A DNA stretch of 62,331 bases from contig NZ_JADEWT010000023.1 of NCBI RefSeq assembly GCF_015207505.1, positions 1-62,331 on the forward strand, written 5' to 3'. Both the position numbers and the translations under genes were made by a program. This document shows positions 54,025 to 62,331 of this stretch, piece by piece; within the stretch, counting starts at the first letter, position 1, and each line of letters begins with the position of its first letter. Source of the stretch: Tychonema sp. LEGE 06208. GTDB taxonomy: Bacteria; Cyanobacteriota; Cyanobacteriia; Cyanobacteriales; Microcoleaceae. The notes under the pieces were generated by a model, which was given only the letters and a program-made list of their open reading frames with translations, made no database searches and had not been told where the DNA came from.

Positions 54025-55878
54025 ATGAAACATACCGTTAAAACCGCTACAAATCTGAGTTTGTCAGCCCTCCTGGTGCTGAACAGTTCGCTGCCCGGTA
54101 TAGCTCAGTTGCCTGCAGTCAGAAATCCTGCACCCAGCGGCAACCCAAACCAGCGGAGAGTACCACCACCTCCTCCTCCGGGTTCGAGTTTGCCTCTAGG
54201 AAATTCGGGTGCGCTGACACAAGAAGCAGCTTATACTTTAGGCTCGGGCGATCGCATTGCTTTAGATATCTTCGGCGTTCCAGAATTCAGCAAAGAATAT
54301 CAAGTGTTAGTTGACGGGACGCTCAATTTGCCAATCATTGGCAGCGTCTCAATTCAAGGATTGACGCTGCAACAAGCCGCTAACGTCATTACCAAGCGCT
54401 ACGAACCCTTCATTAATGTTCCCGTTGTCACCGTGACTCTGATGCTCGCTCGCCCCCTAAATATAGGTATTGCAGGTGAAGTTACTCGCCCCGGTTCCTA
54501 CAAAATTAATCCCGCCAGAGAAGGAAGCGGAGGAGGAGTAAAATTTCCGACTTTGATGGAAATGCTGCAACTTGCAAAAGGGGTGACATCAGCAGGAGAT
54601 ATGCGAAACGTCCAAATTCGCCGTTCCCGCAGAGGAGGTGCTGAGCAAGTTACTACTGTTAATTTGCAGGATTTTTTAGACACGGGAAATTTGAGCCAAG
54701 ATGTCACTATCCGAGATGGCGATACAATTTTTGTACCGACAGCAAGTGCCCTGAATACTCAAGAAGTCCGTCAAAGAGCCAGTGCTAATTTTTCCGCTGA
54801 TATTACTAAACCAATTGGTGTGGTAATTGTTGGAGAAGTGAACCGGCCAGGGCCTTATACTGTATTTGCTTCGGATGTGCGATCGACCAACCAACAAACA
54901 GAGTTGAGTTTTGTATCTATCGACCAGCAGCAAGGGGCGGTTGTGGGCTTGCCAACAATAACTAGAGCCCTCAAAATTGCCGGCGGTATCACTACAGAAG
55001 CCGATATCCGCCGCGTGCAAATCCGCCGCCAAGTCAAAGGCGGCAACGAACAAACCATCATGGTAAATCTGTGGGATTTGCTGCAAAAAGGCGACTCAAC
55101 TCAAGATATTTTGCTGCAAGAAGGAGATAGCGTAATCATCCCGACAGCATCTACTGTAGACTTGACTGAAGTTTCCCAAATCGGAAGTACGAGTTTCTCT
55201 CCAAACGCGATTAGCATCAACGTGGTGGGGGAAGTAATCAGGCCTGGAGCTTTACTGGTTAAACCGAGTACATCCCTGCACCAAGCTTTGCTCACTGCAG
55301 GCAGTTTCAATCAATTGCGGGCGAAAAAAGACAAGGTGGAACTGTTGCGTTTGAACCCCAACGGTACTGTTACTCGCCGCACTATCGATGTGGATTTTGC
55401 TCAAGGGTTGAATCCTGACAATAACCCAGTTCTCCGCAACAATGATGTGATTCTCGTAGCGCGATCGGGCTATACCAGGGTAGGAGACAATATCAACAGT
55501 TTCTTGCAGCCAGTGATAGGAGTTGCCACAGGGATCAACGCTGTTAGCGGAGTTTTTACTGGGTTTCAAGCAACCATCAACGCTTTTCAAAACTTATTTT
55601 TGGGAGGAGATTTCGAGCGGAAAAATCAACTCAGACAGCTTCGCGAACAACGTCAAGACAGACAAGAGCAACGTGAAGACAGACAGCTAGAGAGACAAAG
55701 ACAAGCTGAAGATAGACAGCAGCAAGCTGAAGACAGACAGCAGCAAGCTGAAGACAGACGCTTGCAACTTGAAGACAGACAGCGACAAATAAATGTTGAA
55801 AATCAGCAACTTCAACTTCAGCAGCAACAACTTCAGCTACAGCAAATGCAGCCACAAACTACGACAACTACTCCTTGA
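54025..55878 (+). CDS. Wza-type polysaccharide export protein with a Gln-rich tail
   Basis: From the ATG at 54025 the precursor is 617 residues. A signal peptide (about 1-27, ending near LPGIAQLP) and a Pro-rich stretch precede the Poly_export domain (about 80-155, YTLGSGDRIALDIFGVPEFS). Three SLBB-like segments follow, with GEVTRPGSYKINPA, GEVNRPGPYTVFA and GEVIRPGALLV. A hydrophobic stretch near residue 500 precedes a strongly charged, Gln/Arg/Asp-rich coiled coil built of repeated EDRQQQA units (about 540-600). It would form the outer-membrane secretin-like channel for exopolysaccharide. No Wzc or glycosyltransferase is adjacent. The tail is unusual and expanded by short DNA repeats. Confidence 0.88.
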   Translation: MKHTVKTATNLSLSALLVLNSSLPGIAQLPAVRNPAPSGNPNQRRVPPPPPPGSSLPLGNSGALTQEAAYTLGSGDRIALDIFGVPEFSKEYQVLVDGTLNLPIIGSVSIQGLTLQQAANVITKRYEPFINVPVVTVTLMLARPLNIGIAGEVTRPGSYKINPAREGSGGGVKFPTLMEMLQLAKGVTSAGDMRNVQIRRSRRGGAEQVTTVNLQDFLDTGNLSQDVTIRDGDTIFVPTASALNTQEVRQRASANFSADITKPIGVVIVGEVNRPGPYTVFASDVRSTNQQTELSFVSIDQQQGAVVGLPTITRALKIAGGITTEADIRRVQIRRQVKGGNEQTIMVNLWDLLQKGDSTQDILLQEGDSVIIPTASTVDLTEVSQIGSTSFSPNAISINVVGEVIRPGALLVKPSTSLHQALLTAGSFNQLRAKKDKVELLRLNPNGTVTRRTIDVDFAQGLNPDNNPVLRNNDVILVARSGYTRVGDNINSFLQPVIGVATGINAVSGVFTGFQATINAFQNLFLGGDFERKNQLRQLREQRQDRQEQREDRQLERQRQAEDRQQQAEDRQQQAEDRRLQLEDRQRQINVENQQLQLQQQQLQLQQMQPQTTTTTP

Positions 55879-55982
55879 TATCATCTTCGGTAAAATGACC
55901 TAATTTTGTCAACTTTTGAGGACTGAAGTCTTCGCTAAAAACGAATTTGATTGCGGTTTTTAATTGCGAGTACGCGAATAAT

Positions 55983-56006
55983 AAAGTCCGCGCCTGCGGA
56001 CTTTAA
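55983..56006. terminator. Hairpin between convergent export and SGNH genes
   Basis: AAAGTCCGC and GCGGACTTT form a perfect 9-bp stem around the trinucleotide between them, followed by AAAA. It sits just downstream of both convergent genes and could end transcription on both strands. Confidence 0.55.
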
Positions 56007-56016
56007 AAGTAATAAC

Positions 56017-56751
56017 TTAAACAGATTTTCTATCAAAAAATTTGCGGGTTGTTAAGGGAGGAGTTAAAATATCTAACAAAACTTTTCTATATATATCTAA
56101 ACCTTTGGCATTGAGGTGAACGCCATCAATTGTTAAATCTGTATTTAGAGCTTTGTCCTTAAATAAGGCTTGTATGCCGCTAGATTCCACGGTTATATTT
56201 TCTTCGGCTGCTACTTTATTGATGAGAACATTGATTTCGTCAACTCTAGCAATTGTTCCTGCAAATTTAGGATTGTGGCTGGCGGCAAGAGTTGAATAAA
56301 AAGCAGGAATTAGAATAATCTGTTTGCTGCCGATCGATCGCATAATTGCGATCGCCTCTTTCAAATTGCTGACAAACTGCTCGTCGCCAATGCCATACAT
56401 AGCATCATTTGTGCCGATCGCCAAAATCGATTTTTTGCAGGTAAAGCCCTGCGGCACTACCAATTTTAGCTGTTCTAGCAGCGAAACAGAGCTCATTCCG
56501 CCGATCGCAAAATTAAAGTTTTTTTCTCCCAAAGAATCGCCCAAAGCCGAAGAAATAGAATCGCCCCACACGCAACCTTCATATTGCTGCTCTTTAATTT
56601 GTTGTACCTGATTGTAAACCGAAGCTTGCCACCAGAGTGCAGAACTAACAGTGTCCCCCGAAGGTTGCGGGTTAGCCAACCCCCGAAACGGGATGTACGC
56701 CGACAACAACAAAGCCAAGACGGCCGAGATTAATTTAAATTTAACTTTCAT
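56017..56751 (-). CDS. Secreted SGNH/GDSL hydrolase
   Basis: The 244-residue precursor has a signal peptide (about 1-26, ending near GLANP). The esterase blocks follow: block I VWGDSISSALGDS with the catalytic Ser, block II FAIGGMSSVS with Gly, block III LAIGTNDAMYG with Asn, and block V DGVHLNAKGLDIY with Asp and His. It would hydrolyse ester or acyl groups in the periplasm; SGNH enzymes often act on lipids or polysaccharide acetyl groups. It faces the polysaccharide export gene, so exopolysaccharide deacetylation is an attractive but unproven idea. Confidence 0.88.
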   Translation of the reverse strand: MKVKFKLISAVLALLLSAYIPFRGLANPQPSGDTVSSALWWQASVYNQVQQIKEQQYEGCVWGDSISSALGDSLGEKNFNFAIGGMSSVSLLEQLKLVVPQGFTCKKSILAIGTNDAMYGIGDEQFVSNLKEAIAIMRSIGSKQIILIPAFYSTLAASHNPKFAGTIARVDEINVLINKVAAEENITVESSGIQALFKDKALNTDLTIDGVHLNAKGLDIYRKVLLDILTPPLTTRKFFDRKSV

Positions 56752-56944
56752 AAAACTTGCTGCTACTCTTGCTGTTACTCTTGCTCCTACTTTAGTTTAT
56801 GCTATTGCTTTAACCAGCAGTCAGGATTTCTGCAAATTTAGCGAAATCGTGATGCGGCTGTTGCGGTTAATATTTGTAGGGCAACTTTCACCAACAATCT
56901 GTCAGCTACCTCCCGAATATTTGTCAACCCGCCCCACATCTTAA

Positions 56945-57772
56945 TCAACCTTTCGCCGCCAACAATTCAGGTTGTAAAACCTGATTTAATTTGCCGCTGC
57001 GAAACCCCTCCAAATCCAAAGTCGCGTACACAAAACCAAACTCCTGAAACACCGCCACCAATCCAGGCAAATCCGTATTTATCACAAACTCCTGAATCTG
57101 CTCCGGCGGCAGTTCAATTCGTGCCGTATCTCCATCCGATCGCACTCGCAAATTCTTCAGCCCCAACTGCCGCAAATACCGTTCGGCGCGCCCCACTCTT
57201 TGCAACTTGGCAACAGTAATTTCTTCGCCGTAAGGAAAGCGCGAACTCAAACAAGGTTGAGCCGGTTTGTCCCACCAAGGCAAACCCAATTCTTTTGCTA
57301 ACTGCCGCACTTCAAATTTAGTCATGCCGACTTCTGCTAAAGGCGATCGCGCGCCGCGTTCCTTCGCAGCCTGAATTCCCGGACGGTAATCCTTTAAATC
57401 GTCTGCATTTACCCCATCCACCACATAAGGATAACCCTTTGCTCGTGCTAGCGGTTTCAAAGTATCGTGCAGTTCGCTTTTGCAGAAATAGCAGCGATTA
57501 ACCGGATTAGAAGTGTAATTGGGATTTGCCATTTCCTGAGTTTCGACTTCCTCGTGGGCGATGCCAATTTCTGCTGCTTGAATGCGCGCATCTTCTAAAT
57601 CTTCTAGCAGTAGAGACGGAGAAACTGCGGTAACTGCCAAAGCGCGATCGCCCAAAACGTCCCAAGCAATTTTTGCCACCAAAGTGCTGTCAATTCCGCC
57701 AGAGTAGGCAATCAGCGCCCGTTCCATCTGCGCGAAAATATCTTTTAATTGTTCTAATTTTTGAGCTAACAT
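56945..57772 (-). CDS. larE: ATP-dependent sacrificial sulfur transferase LarE
   Basis: LarE supplies sulfur for the nickel-pincer cofactor of lactate racemase in bacteria that carry larB and larC. The 275-residue protein has the PP-loop ALIAYSGGIDSTLVAKIAW near residue 20, VNRCYFCKSELHDTL and DGVNADDLKDYRPGI. The CLSSRFPYG segment holds the Cys position used as sulfur donor in the Lactobacillus enzyme. larB/larC are not in the window. Many cyanobacteria keep LarE alone, so its true substrate here may differ. Confidence 0.93.
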   Translation of the reverse strand: MLAQKLEQLKDIFAQMERALIAYSGGIDSTLVAKIAWDVLGDRALAVTAVSPSLLLEDLEDARIQAAEIGIAHEEVETQEMANPNYTSNPVNRCYFCKSELHDTLKPLARAKGYPYVVDGVNADDLKDYRPGIQAAKERGARSPLAEVGMTKFEVRQLAKELGLPWWDKPAQPCLSSRFPYGEEITVAKLQRVGRAERYLRQLGLKNLRVRSDGDTARIELPPEQIQEFVINTDLPGLVAVFQEFGFVYATLDLEGFRSGKLNQVLQPELLAAKG

Positions 57773-57905
57773 AATTTCAACTTTTTGTTACATTATAAAC
57801 ACAGGAGCAAAAAACCAGACTAAACAAAAAGATATCAACAAAGCCGATCGCGATCTGTTACCTTCTTGACATCCGTTACATCTGCGGCCGAACTTCCTTC
57901 TCGTG

Positions 57906-58726
57906 CTATTCTGGATCGATACCGAGGGCTGCCAATCTCGCCAAAAGTTCTTGATTTCGCTGTCTTTCTTGTTCCAGCAGCGTCTCGGCTAACTCTTTGT
58001 CTTGCTGTTGGCGATCGGCCCGCTGACTTTCGTTTTCCGCCCGCTGGCGTTCGTTTTCCGCCCGCTGGCGTTCGTTTTCCGCCCGTTCTTCCGGCCACAA
58101 AAGTAACTCTCCTTCCGCATTCCACCAGCGCAGCCAAGAGCCCGTTCTACCTTCGCGAGATCCTCCCAAACTCCCAAAAATAGATCTAATCCAGGTATCA
58201 AATAACGCCCGTTTTCATCTGGATTTTGATTGTCGTAACGCTCGGATTCGAGCGCATAAACTTCTATTCTGCCCGTATGGGGTCGAAAAATCACATAGCG
58301 AGGAACTTTGATTACTTGTTCGTAAAAAAACCATTTGCCGATTTCTTCCGTGTGTTCGACAGAATATTCATCGCCGTAAGTAGCTGACAAAAATTCCATC
58401 ACTACAAAGGGAACTGTTCCTTCGGTATGAGGCGTGTAACTGCGGCGCGGATAGCTGTGGGGCCAAGGTTGCACTGGCCGCACGTACATCCAGTCTGGGG
58501 CTTTGCAAATAGTGCGATCGTCCACAGCCGCGCACAAAGCAAAATTAGCAACTATTAGTGCGTCTTGGATTAGTTCCGGGGAATCCACTACAGACTGGCG
58601 CAAACCGTGAGCTAGCAAGGGATGGTCTGTATCGTCTACAGGGTCATCTGGTAGGATAAAATCATCGGCCAGCAGGGGCCAAGTAATCTTTAGCTGCGAT
58701 ATCGGTTTTTGAATTACAGCAGTCAT
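57906..58726 (-). pseudogene. Uma2 (DUF820) gene with a one-base frameshift
   Basis: The ATG at 58726 opens an Uma2 core (APDWMYVRPVQPWPHSYPRR, TVPFVVMEFLSATYGDEYS, RYVIFRPHTGRIEVYALESE) up to LFLGVWE. Near 58167 the frame is lost. The downstream frame encodes GSREGRTGSWLRWWNAEGEL and a run of AENERQR coils ending LLARLAALGIDPE at 57906. Comparison with the intact copy at 27734-28510 (LYLGTWRGEKEQRTGYWLRW) shows that one G is missing from a GGG-like run. Translation in the first frame adds an unrelated Lys/Arg-rich tail. The catalytic core precedes the lesion, so a shortened protein could retain function. Confidence 0.85.
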
Positions 58727-58888
58727 AAGTCACCTCATTTTACCCATAAAAATTTGAGTTTTAGTCGAGATGGGCGATCGACAACCTTCTCTATATCTTA
58801 GCGCGCTAATTCGAGCGTAAAATAGGTTTGTAGTCAGGACTTTAGTCCTCAGTACAAACTATTGCCTCGGCGGTGCCCAATGCGCGTT

Positions 58889-59662
58889 TTAAAATTCTCG
58901 GCGGGAAAATATGGCGATCGCAACTGACAGCAGCACCACCACATACAGCAAACCGTAGCCAGCATCTGTAATCAAACCCGCCAAGTAAGGAACTTGTCCG
59001 TAAACAGCATCATTTTTTAAATTGAATCTGGCTAAATCCGGCAAAACCAGATAAAGTCCCATCATCAATTGTTCAATGCCAGGATTTTTAGTTAACTTAC
59101 CCACAGCCACCAAATCCCGCGTCGAATGTCCCATCAAATAAACGCCAAATGTCAGTAAAGCTGCCAGCAGCGAACTGCTAAACACCCCAAATAAAATCCC
59201 GACACCAGCCATGAGACACAGCTCAAACCAAATAAACAGCGAAGCAATTAAAATGCTTTCCAAAGGGTAAGGAATCCGGCTAAAACTCAAAATAACCAGA
59301 TAGACAACAGTCATGGCCGCTACAAGCACAAATAGCACCGCCGACAGCCCTAAGTGCTTGCCTACAATTAACTCAGCCCGACTTATCGGTTTAGCAACTA
59401 ACAGGTAAACAGTCCGCTTTTCAATTTCTTTGTTGACCAGTTCGGTAGCCACAAACACTGTGGCAATTAGACCGAGAATGCTCATACCAGCCAAACCAAT
59501 ATCTAAGATAATTTTCTTCTCGGTTGTCGCGGCCAATTCGGGTATCAAGCGTACCGCTGCTCCCATCAACAGAGCAAAAATAATAATTATGTAAAGGATG
59601 CGATCGCGAATTACTTCCCAAAATACATTAATTGCGACTGTCAATATTCTTCTCAAATTCAT
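58889..59662 (-). CDS. fraE: ABC-2-type permease FraE
   Basis: The 257-residue protein has six membrane segments and starts with the short cytoplasmic NLRRILTVAINVFWEVIRDR, then ILYIIIIFALLMGAAV. LVNKEIEKRTVYLLVAKPIS is the typical ABC-2 motif between helices. It matches the third protein of the fraC-fraD-fraE cluster of Anabaena, where it is needed for filament integrity. The assignment rests on the fold plus its position behind fraC and fraD. Separation from fraD by 476 bp of repeats suggests that it has its own promoter here. Confidence 0.8.
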   Translation of the reverse strand: MNLRRILTVAINVFWEVIRDRILYIIIIFALLMGAAVRLIPELAATTEKKIILDIGLAGMSILGLIATVFVATELVNKEIEKRTVYLLVAKPISRAELIVGKHLGLSAVLFVLVAAMTVVYLVILSFSRIPYPLESILIASLFIWFELCLMAGVGILFGVFSSSLLAALLTFGVYLMGHSTRDLVAVGKLTKNPGIEQLMMGLYLVLPDLARFNLKNDAVYGQVPYLAGLITDAGYGLLYVVVLLSVAIAIFSRREF

Positions 59663-60138
59663 CTAGTTATAAACCCGCTGGAAACTTTCGTCATATTTTA
59701 GTTTAAGGAAGAAGTCATTAGTCATTAGTCATTAGTCATTAGTCATTAGTCATTAGTTATTAGTCATTAGTTATTAGTTATTAGTCATTAGTCATTAGTC
59801 ATTAGTCATTAGTCATTAGTTATTAGTCATTAGTTATTAGTTATTAGTCATTAGTTATTAGTTATTAGTTATTTGTTATTGGTAACAACTGACAACTGGC
59901 AACTGACAACTGGCAACTGACAACTGACAACTGACAACTGACAACTGCTTTCCGTCCAACGTCATCAGGAAGAAGGAAGAAGGCTTGGGAGCATCTCATT
60001 TTTGTAAAAAGCATCTTTTTTATTATAGTGCGAGTTCTTAAGCTCGCACTATAATTAAACGCAAAACACCAGATGCTCCCGAAGCTTCGCTTCGGCTGGC
60101 GGGCCAATCTCCCCATCTCCCAACCGCCAGAGACCGGC
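59663..60138. repeat. Heptamer array, palindrome and small inverted-repeat element between fraD and fraE
   Basis: AGTCATT/AGTTATT units run from about 59705 to 59875, then CAACTGA/CAACTGG units to 59946. At 59987-60080 a 94-bp element has exact 10-bp ends GGGAGCATCT and AGATGCTCCC and encloses the palindrome TTATAGTGCGAG-N8-CTCGCACTATAA (60023-60054). No open frame is convincing. Confidence 0.88.
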
Positions 60139-61137
60139 TCAAACCTGACTGTCTACCGCAGTTCCATCTTTTTTGAGTCCGGGTTTTGAGCGTTTGATAG
60201 CGTCGCAGGTTACAGTCGCCCGATTGGCTGTATCGAACACCTCGCAAGACTTGGTAAACGAATATATTTCCGGTCGAAAAACCAGCCCCATCCAGGTTGC
60301 TTGCATCTCTAACTGATAGCGCGACTGTCCTTGAACGATCGAAGTTTTGACATCCCAGCTACCATCTTCTGGGACTTTCCCAATTGTTCCTAATGCTTTA
60401 TTTTTGAGAAAAAATCGCTCATTGTCAATATCTATTAACATTTGTTCAACCTGCGGCCACGGTTTGGTGCGGGCTTCATTTTTTACGTATCGCTCCATTG
60501 CATTGAGGATGACAACTCCTCGGGAACGATTAATAGTTGGCTGTTGAAATGTCACCACATAATCGCTTTTTCTCAAATCCTGCGATAAAATGCTCGGATA
60601 CTGTTGTATCCAACTTTGAACTAAAAAATGAAATGTAAACCAACAGGAAAATGTCACATGAATTAGAGTAATCATCAAAAACTGAGGGCGCATCAACTCT
60701 CTGATACTTTCCCGTTTTGAATCGCTCTTCCAAACCCTGATTATTGCAAGAACTACTACTGCTATAATCGGCCCGGATATCCAGGCTATTTCCTTCTTGT
60801 CCGACGGCAATCTGATCAGCAACCACAATCCAATTAAGATGCTTGTCACCCACGGACTCAGGCTTACTCCTTTAATCACAAAAGGTGCTTGGCTGGTCAG
60901 CAAACCCATTGACAGTATAAAAAATAACCAGCTCATATCAAACATCAGAATTCTTGTCTGCCAGTCAGTGACTGCCGCCACTGCCAGCAAACCTAAAAAG
61001 ATGCTGAGCAGTAAAGGAGTCTTCCAGTGGACAACTCTAGGCGGAATCATCGCCTTTTGAACTTTTTTATTGGCTTCCCACAGGTTGTTCGTCACCTTAG
61101 TGAGTTGCTGAGTGACATCCAAAAATTGCTTCATCAT
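60139..61137 (-). CDS. fraD: Septal-junction filament integrity protein FraD
   Basis: From the ATG at 61137 the protein is 332 residues, close to the ~340 of Anabaena FraD. A cytoplasmic N-terminal helix (QFLDVTQQLTKVTNNLWEAN) precedes five membrane segments between about 35 and 180, then a periplasmic domain with DYVVTFQQPTINRSRGVVIL and LFKS-like C-terminal Cys (SFTKSCEVFD, VTCDAIKRS). FraD forms the plug of septal junctions that let small molecules pass between neighbouring cells. It starts 5 bp after the fraC stop, so the two are coupled. A TTG three codons earlier overlaps fraC and is less likely. Confidence 0.82.
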   Translation of the reverse strand: MMKQFLDVTQQLTKVTNNLWEANKKVQKAMIPPRVVHWKTPLLLSIFLGLLAVAAVTDWQTRILMFDMSWLFFILSMGLLTSQAPFVIKGVSLSPWVTSILIGLWLLIRLPSDKKEIAWISGPIIAVVVLAIIRVWKSDSKRESIRELMRPQFLMITLIHVTFSCWFTFHFLVQSWIQQYPSILSQDLRKSDYVVTFQQPTINRSRGVVILNAMERYVKNEARTKPWPQVEQMLIDIDNERFFLKNKALGTIGKVPEDGSWDVKTSIVQGQSRYQLEMQATWMGLVFRPEIYSFTKSCEVFDTANRATVTCDAIKRSKPGLKKDGTAVDSQV

Positions 61138-61142
61138 ATATT

Positions 61143-61664
61143 TCAATTATTGACGCTTTCCACAAACAACACTGTTAAAATAACGATATTGCTAACAGTA
61201 TGGGCGATTAAAACTGCTCCAAACTGGGTAGTTACTTGAAAAGTTTTTTTGAGAGGACGGCGGGTGAGAGTCGGCGGCCCTAAAAACTGAGGTTTGGAAG
61301 CTTTTTTGTTACCTAAAACCCAGTTTTCTATAATTTGTAAACTCTGCCATTTTGCTAAAAAAGTGATCGCCAATAATAAGACGGCAATCATAGTTAGGGT
61401 AGGGTAAAGACTCGGATTTCCGCCTAATAACATATAACCGATTAGCTCTTCCCGCAAATCTTTGGGAAGAATGCTTTCTATGCCGAAGAAAACTAACCAA
61501 CCTACGCAAGTGCAAGCGAGATTGAGGATGGCTGTATATTCAACGCTGGTTTTGGGGCCGAGTTTCAGTAGTTTTTGCAGAAACCACGATTCGATCGCGA
61601 TCGCCAAAAATATAATTAAAACTTGCACCAAAACAATCCGAAATGGGAAAACATTTGCAATCAT
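61143..61664 (-). CDS. fraC: Filament integrity protein FraC
   Basis: The 173-residue membrane protein has four hydrophobic segments: PFRIVLVQVLIIFLAIAIE, YTAILNLACTCVGWLVFFGI, PTLTMIAVLLLAITFLAKW and FGAVLIAHTVSNIVILTVLF. Size (about 179 in Anabaena), topology and the GWLVFFGIESILPKDLREEL segment agree with FraC. FraC works with FraD at the septum in cell-cell communication. It is first in the cluster and supports a filamentous host. Confidence 0.85.
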   Translation of the reverse strand: MIANVFPFRIVLVQVLIIFLAIAIESWFLQKLLKLGPKTSVEYTAILNLACTCVGWLVFFGIESILPKDLREELIGYMLLGGNPSLYPTLTMIAVLLLAITFLAKWQSLQIIENWVLGNKKASKPQFLGPPTLTRRPLKKTFQVTTQFGAVLIAHTVSNIVILTVLFVESVNN

Positions 61665-62331
61665 AAGCTTTCAGGTATATCATCCCGGGTGAGATTTTAA
61701 TTGTACAGCACCAGCGGAATCATCAAGAGCTGCTGGTCTTAGGCCTCAAGCTCCTTCGATCGATCGCCCTTGTGAAAATCAGGTGGTTTAGCACTTATCC
61801 TTTGACACTCCCTGGCGTGAACGCACAGGGATTCTTAATTCAGCGACTGACCTTTAAGCACCGCATCTCTTTCGAGCAATCCTCAAACCTTTCAACCGTG
61901 AAAAGACACCAATTGACGAGCCTGATTTACAGCAACCCCAGAGAGTCTATCTCCAAAAGCGTACTAGGGTACTGCACTTCGACTAAGCTCAGTGACCACC
62001 TAGAGTTTGGGCGTGCCCCGCCCTACTTTAATTGATGGAACCAAATTATCTATTTTCTGGTAATGAGAATGCGGTGATTCTCTAGCTCTGTTTGACAAGG
62101 TTTTCGCTACCCTTCTTGGTACTCTCTAGGAGTTTTTAGGTTCGAGGGTGCCGACTCAAAGCCGCTTCACAACCGCCCACCTTGGGGATTCCAACCATCT
62201 TAATTTTAACTCAAAGCCGTGCTAGAAGCACAGGGTTTTAGACCCAATTTTTTGATAATCTTTTGAGATCCGCCTGCACAATGGCAACATTCAACATTCA
62301 AGGCGCGCGATCGAAGTACCCACCCCAGTAC
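61665..62331. mobile_element. Probable decayed IS200/IS605-type element, minus orientation
   Basis: Read on the minus strand, CCCTGTGCGTTCACGCCAGGG followed by AGTGTCAAAGG (61797-61836) is the counterpart of the right end of the TnpB element at 47965-47997. About 400 bp away, AAAACCCTGTGCTTCTAGCA at about 62220-62245 resembles the left-end phrase near 46611. No intact open frame lies between them; CGGCTTTGAGT occurs twice. The region therefore looks like a short internally deleted or eroded copy. Nothing else is recognisable to the window edge. Confidence 0.5.

Noticed and set aside
1..62331. tRNA or rRNA genes
   Set aside because: No cloverleaf with a GGTTCRANNCC-type arm in the right setting and no rRNA-like sequence was recognised by reading; a tRNAscan run would settle this.

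Overview
The window is a 62 kb piece of a filamentous, non-model cyanobacterial chromosome, most like an Oscillatoriales-type genome (Microcoleus, Oscillatoria or Phormidium relatives). The basis is frequent HIP1-type octamers (GCGATCGC), long tracts of 7-bp tandem repeats between genes, the gene order pdhB-secD-secF, several Uma2 (DUF820) genes, large WD40 and NACHT proteins, and a fraC-fraD-fraE cluster for septal junctions between cells of a filament. The genus assignment is inference. No rRNA, tRNA or CRISPR array was found.

Layout. 0.2-3.8 kb: a secreted SH3b protein, a membrane NACHT NTPase, an orphan HicB-like antitoxin and a Uma2 protein. 3.9-8.1 kb: pdhB, secD, secF and a small membrane protein in a row, separated by tandem-repeat arrays. 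8.5-12.5 kb: a histidine kinase and a decayed AAA-like/WD40 gene. 12.9-19.8 kb: a DUF4342 protein, an HD-like protein, a metallophosphoesterase, a DUF3891 protein, a lipid kinase and a RemA-like protein. 20.1-24.9 kb: a 1494-residue NACHT protein with fourteen WD40 repeats, then a small antitoxin with a truncated toxin partner. 25-33.3 kb: an ABC exporter, a secreted protein, Uma2, a Tat-type amine oxidase, a repeat/PPC protein, a membrane protein and ribD. 33.5-35.2 kb: a photolyase split into two genes in reversed domain order, the second enclosed by a long inverted repeat. 35.6-42.7 kb: a cyclic-nucleotide-binding protein, an outer-membrane-type protein, two toxin-antitoxin loci (one broken by stop codons, one intact) and an SbcC-type ATPase. 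43.1-49.9 kb: a six-PAS histidine kinase whose first PAS has the LOV cysteine motif, a frameshifted TnpB element, and a CHASE-domain adenylate cyclase directly behind that element. 50-53.6 kb: yebC, a histidine phosphatase, remnants of two more toxin-antitoxin loci and a methyltransferase-like gene. 54-58.7 kb: a Wza-type polysaccharide export protein, an SGNH hydrolase, larE and a frameshifted Uma2 gene. 58.9-61.7 kb: fraE, fraD and fraC on the minus strand. The right end holds what looks like a decayed IS200/IS605-type remnant.

Two themes run through the window. First, intergenic space is filled by several repeat families: heptamer arrays, GGCGGTTGAAACCGCC hairpins, AGAAACCGGGTTTTT hairpins, GGACACGGCAGTGCCG palindromes and short MITE-like elements. 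Some abut start codons, enter reading frames or enclose genes. Second, accessory genes are often broken by one lesion (nonsense codon, 1-nt frameshift or truncation), while housekeeping genes are intact.

The most interesting leads are the split photolyase with its inverted-repeat cage, the NACHT-WD40 protein with a nuclease-like N-terminus and a shared C-terminal tag, the LOV kinase beside an adenylate cyclase, and the concentration of single-lesion toxin-antitoxin loci.
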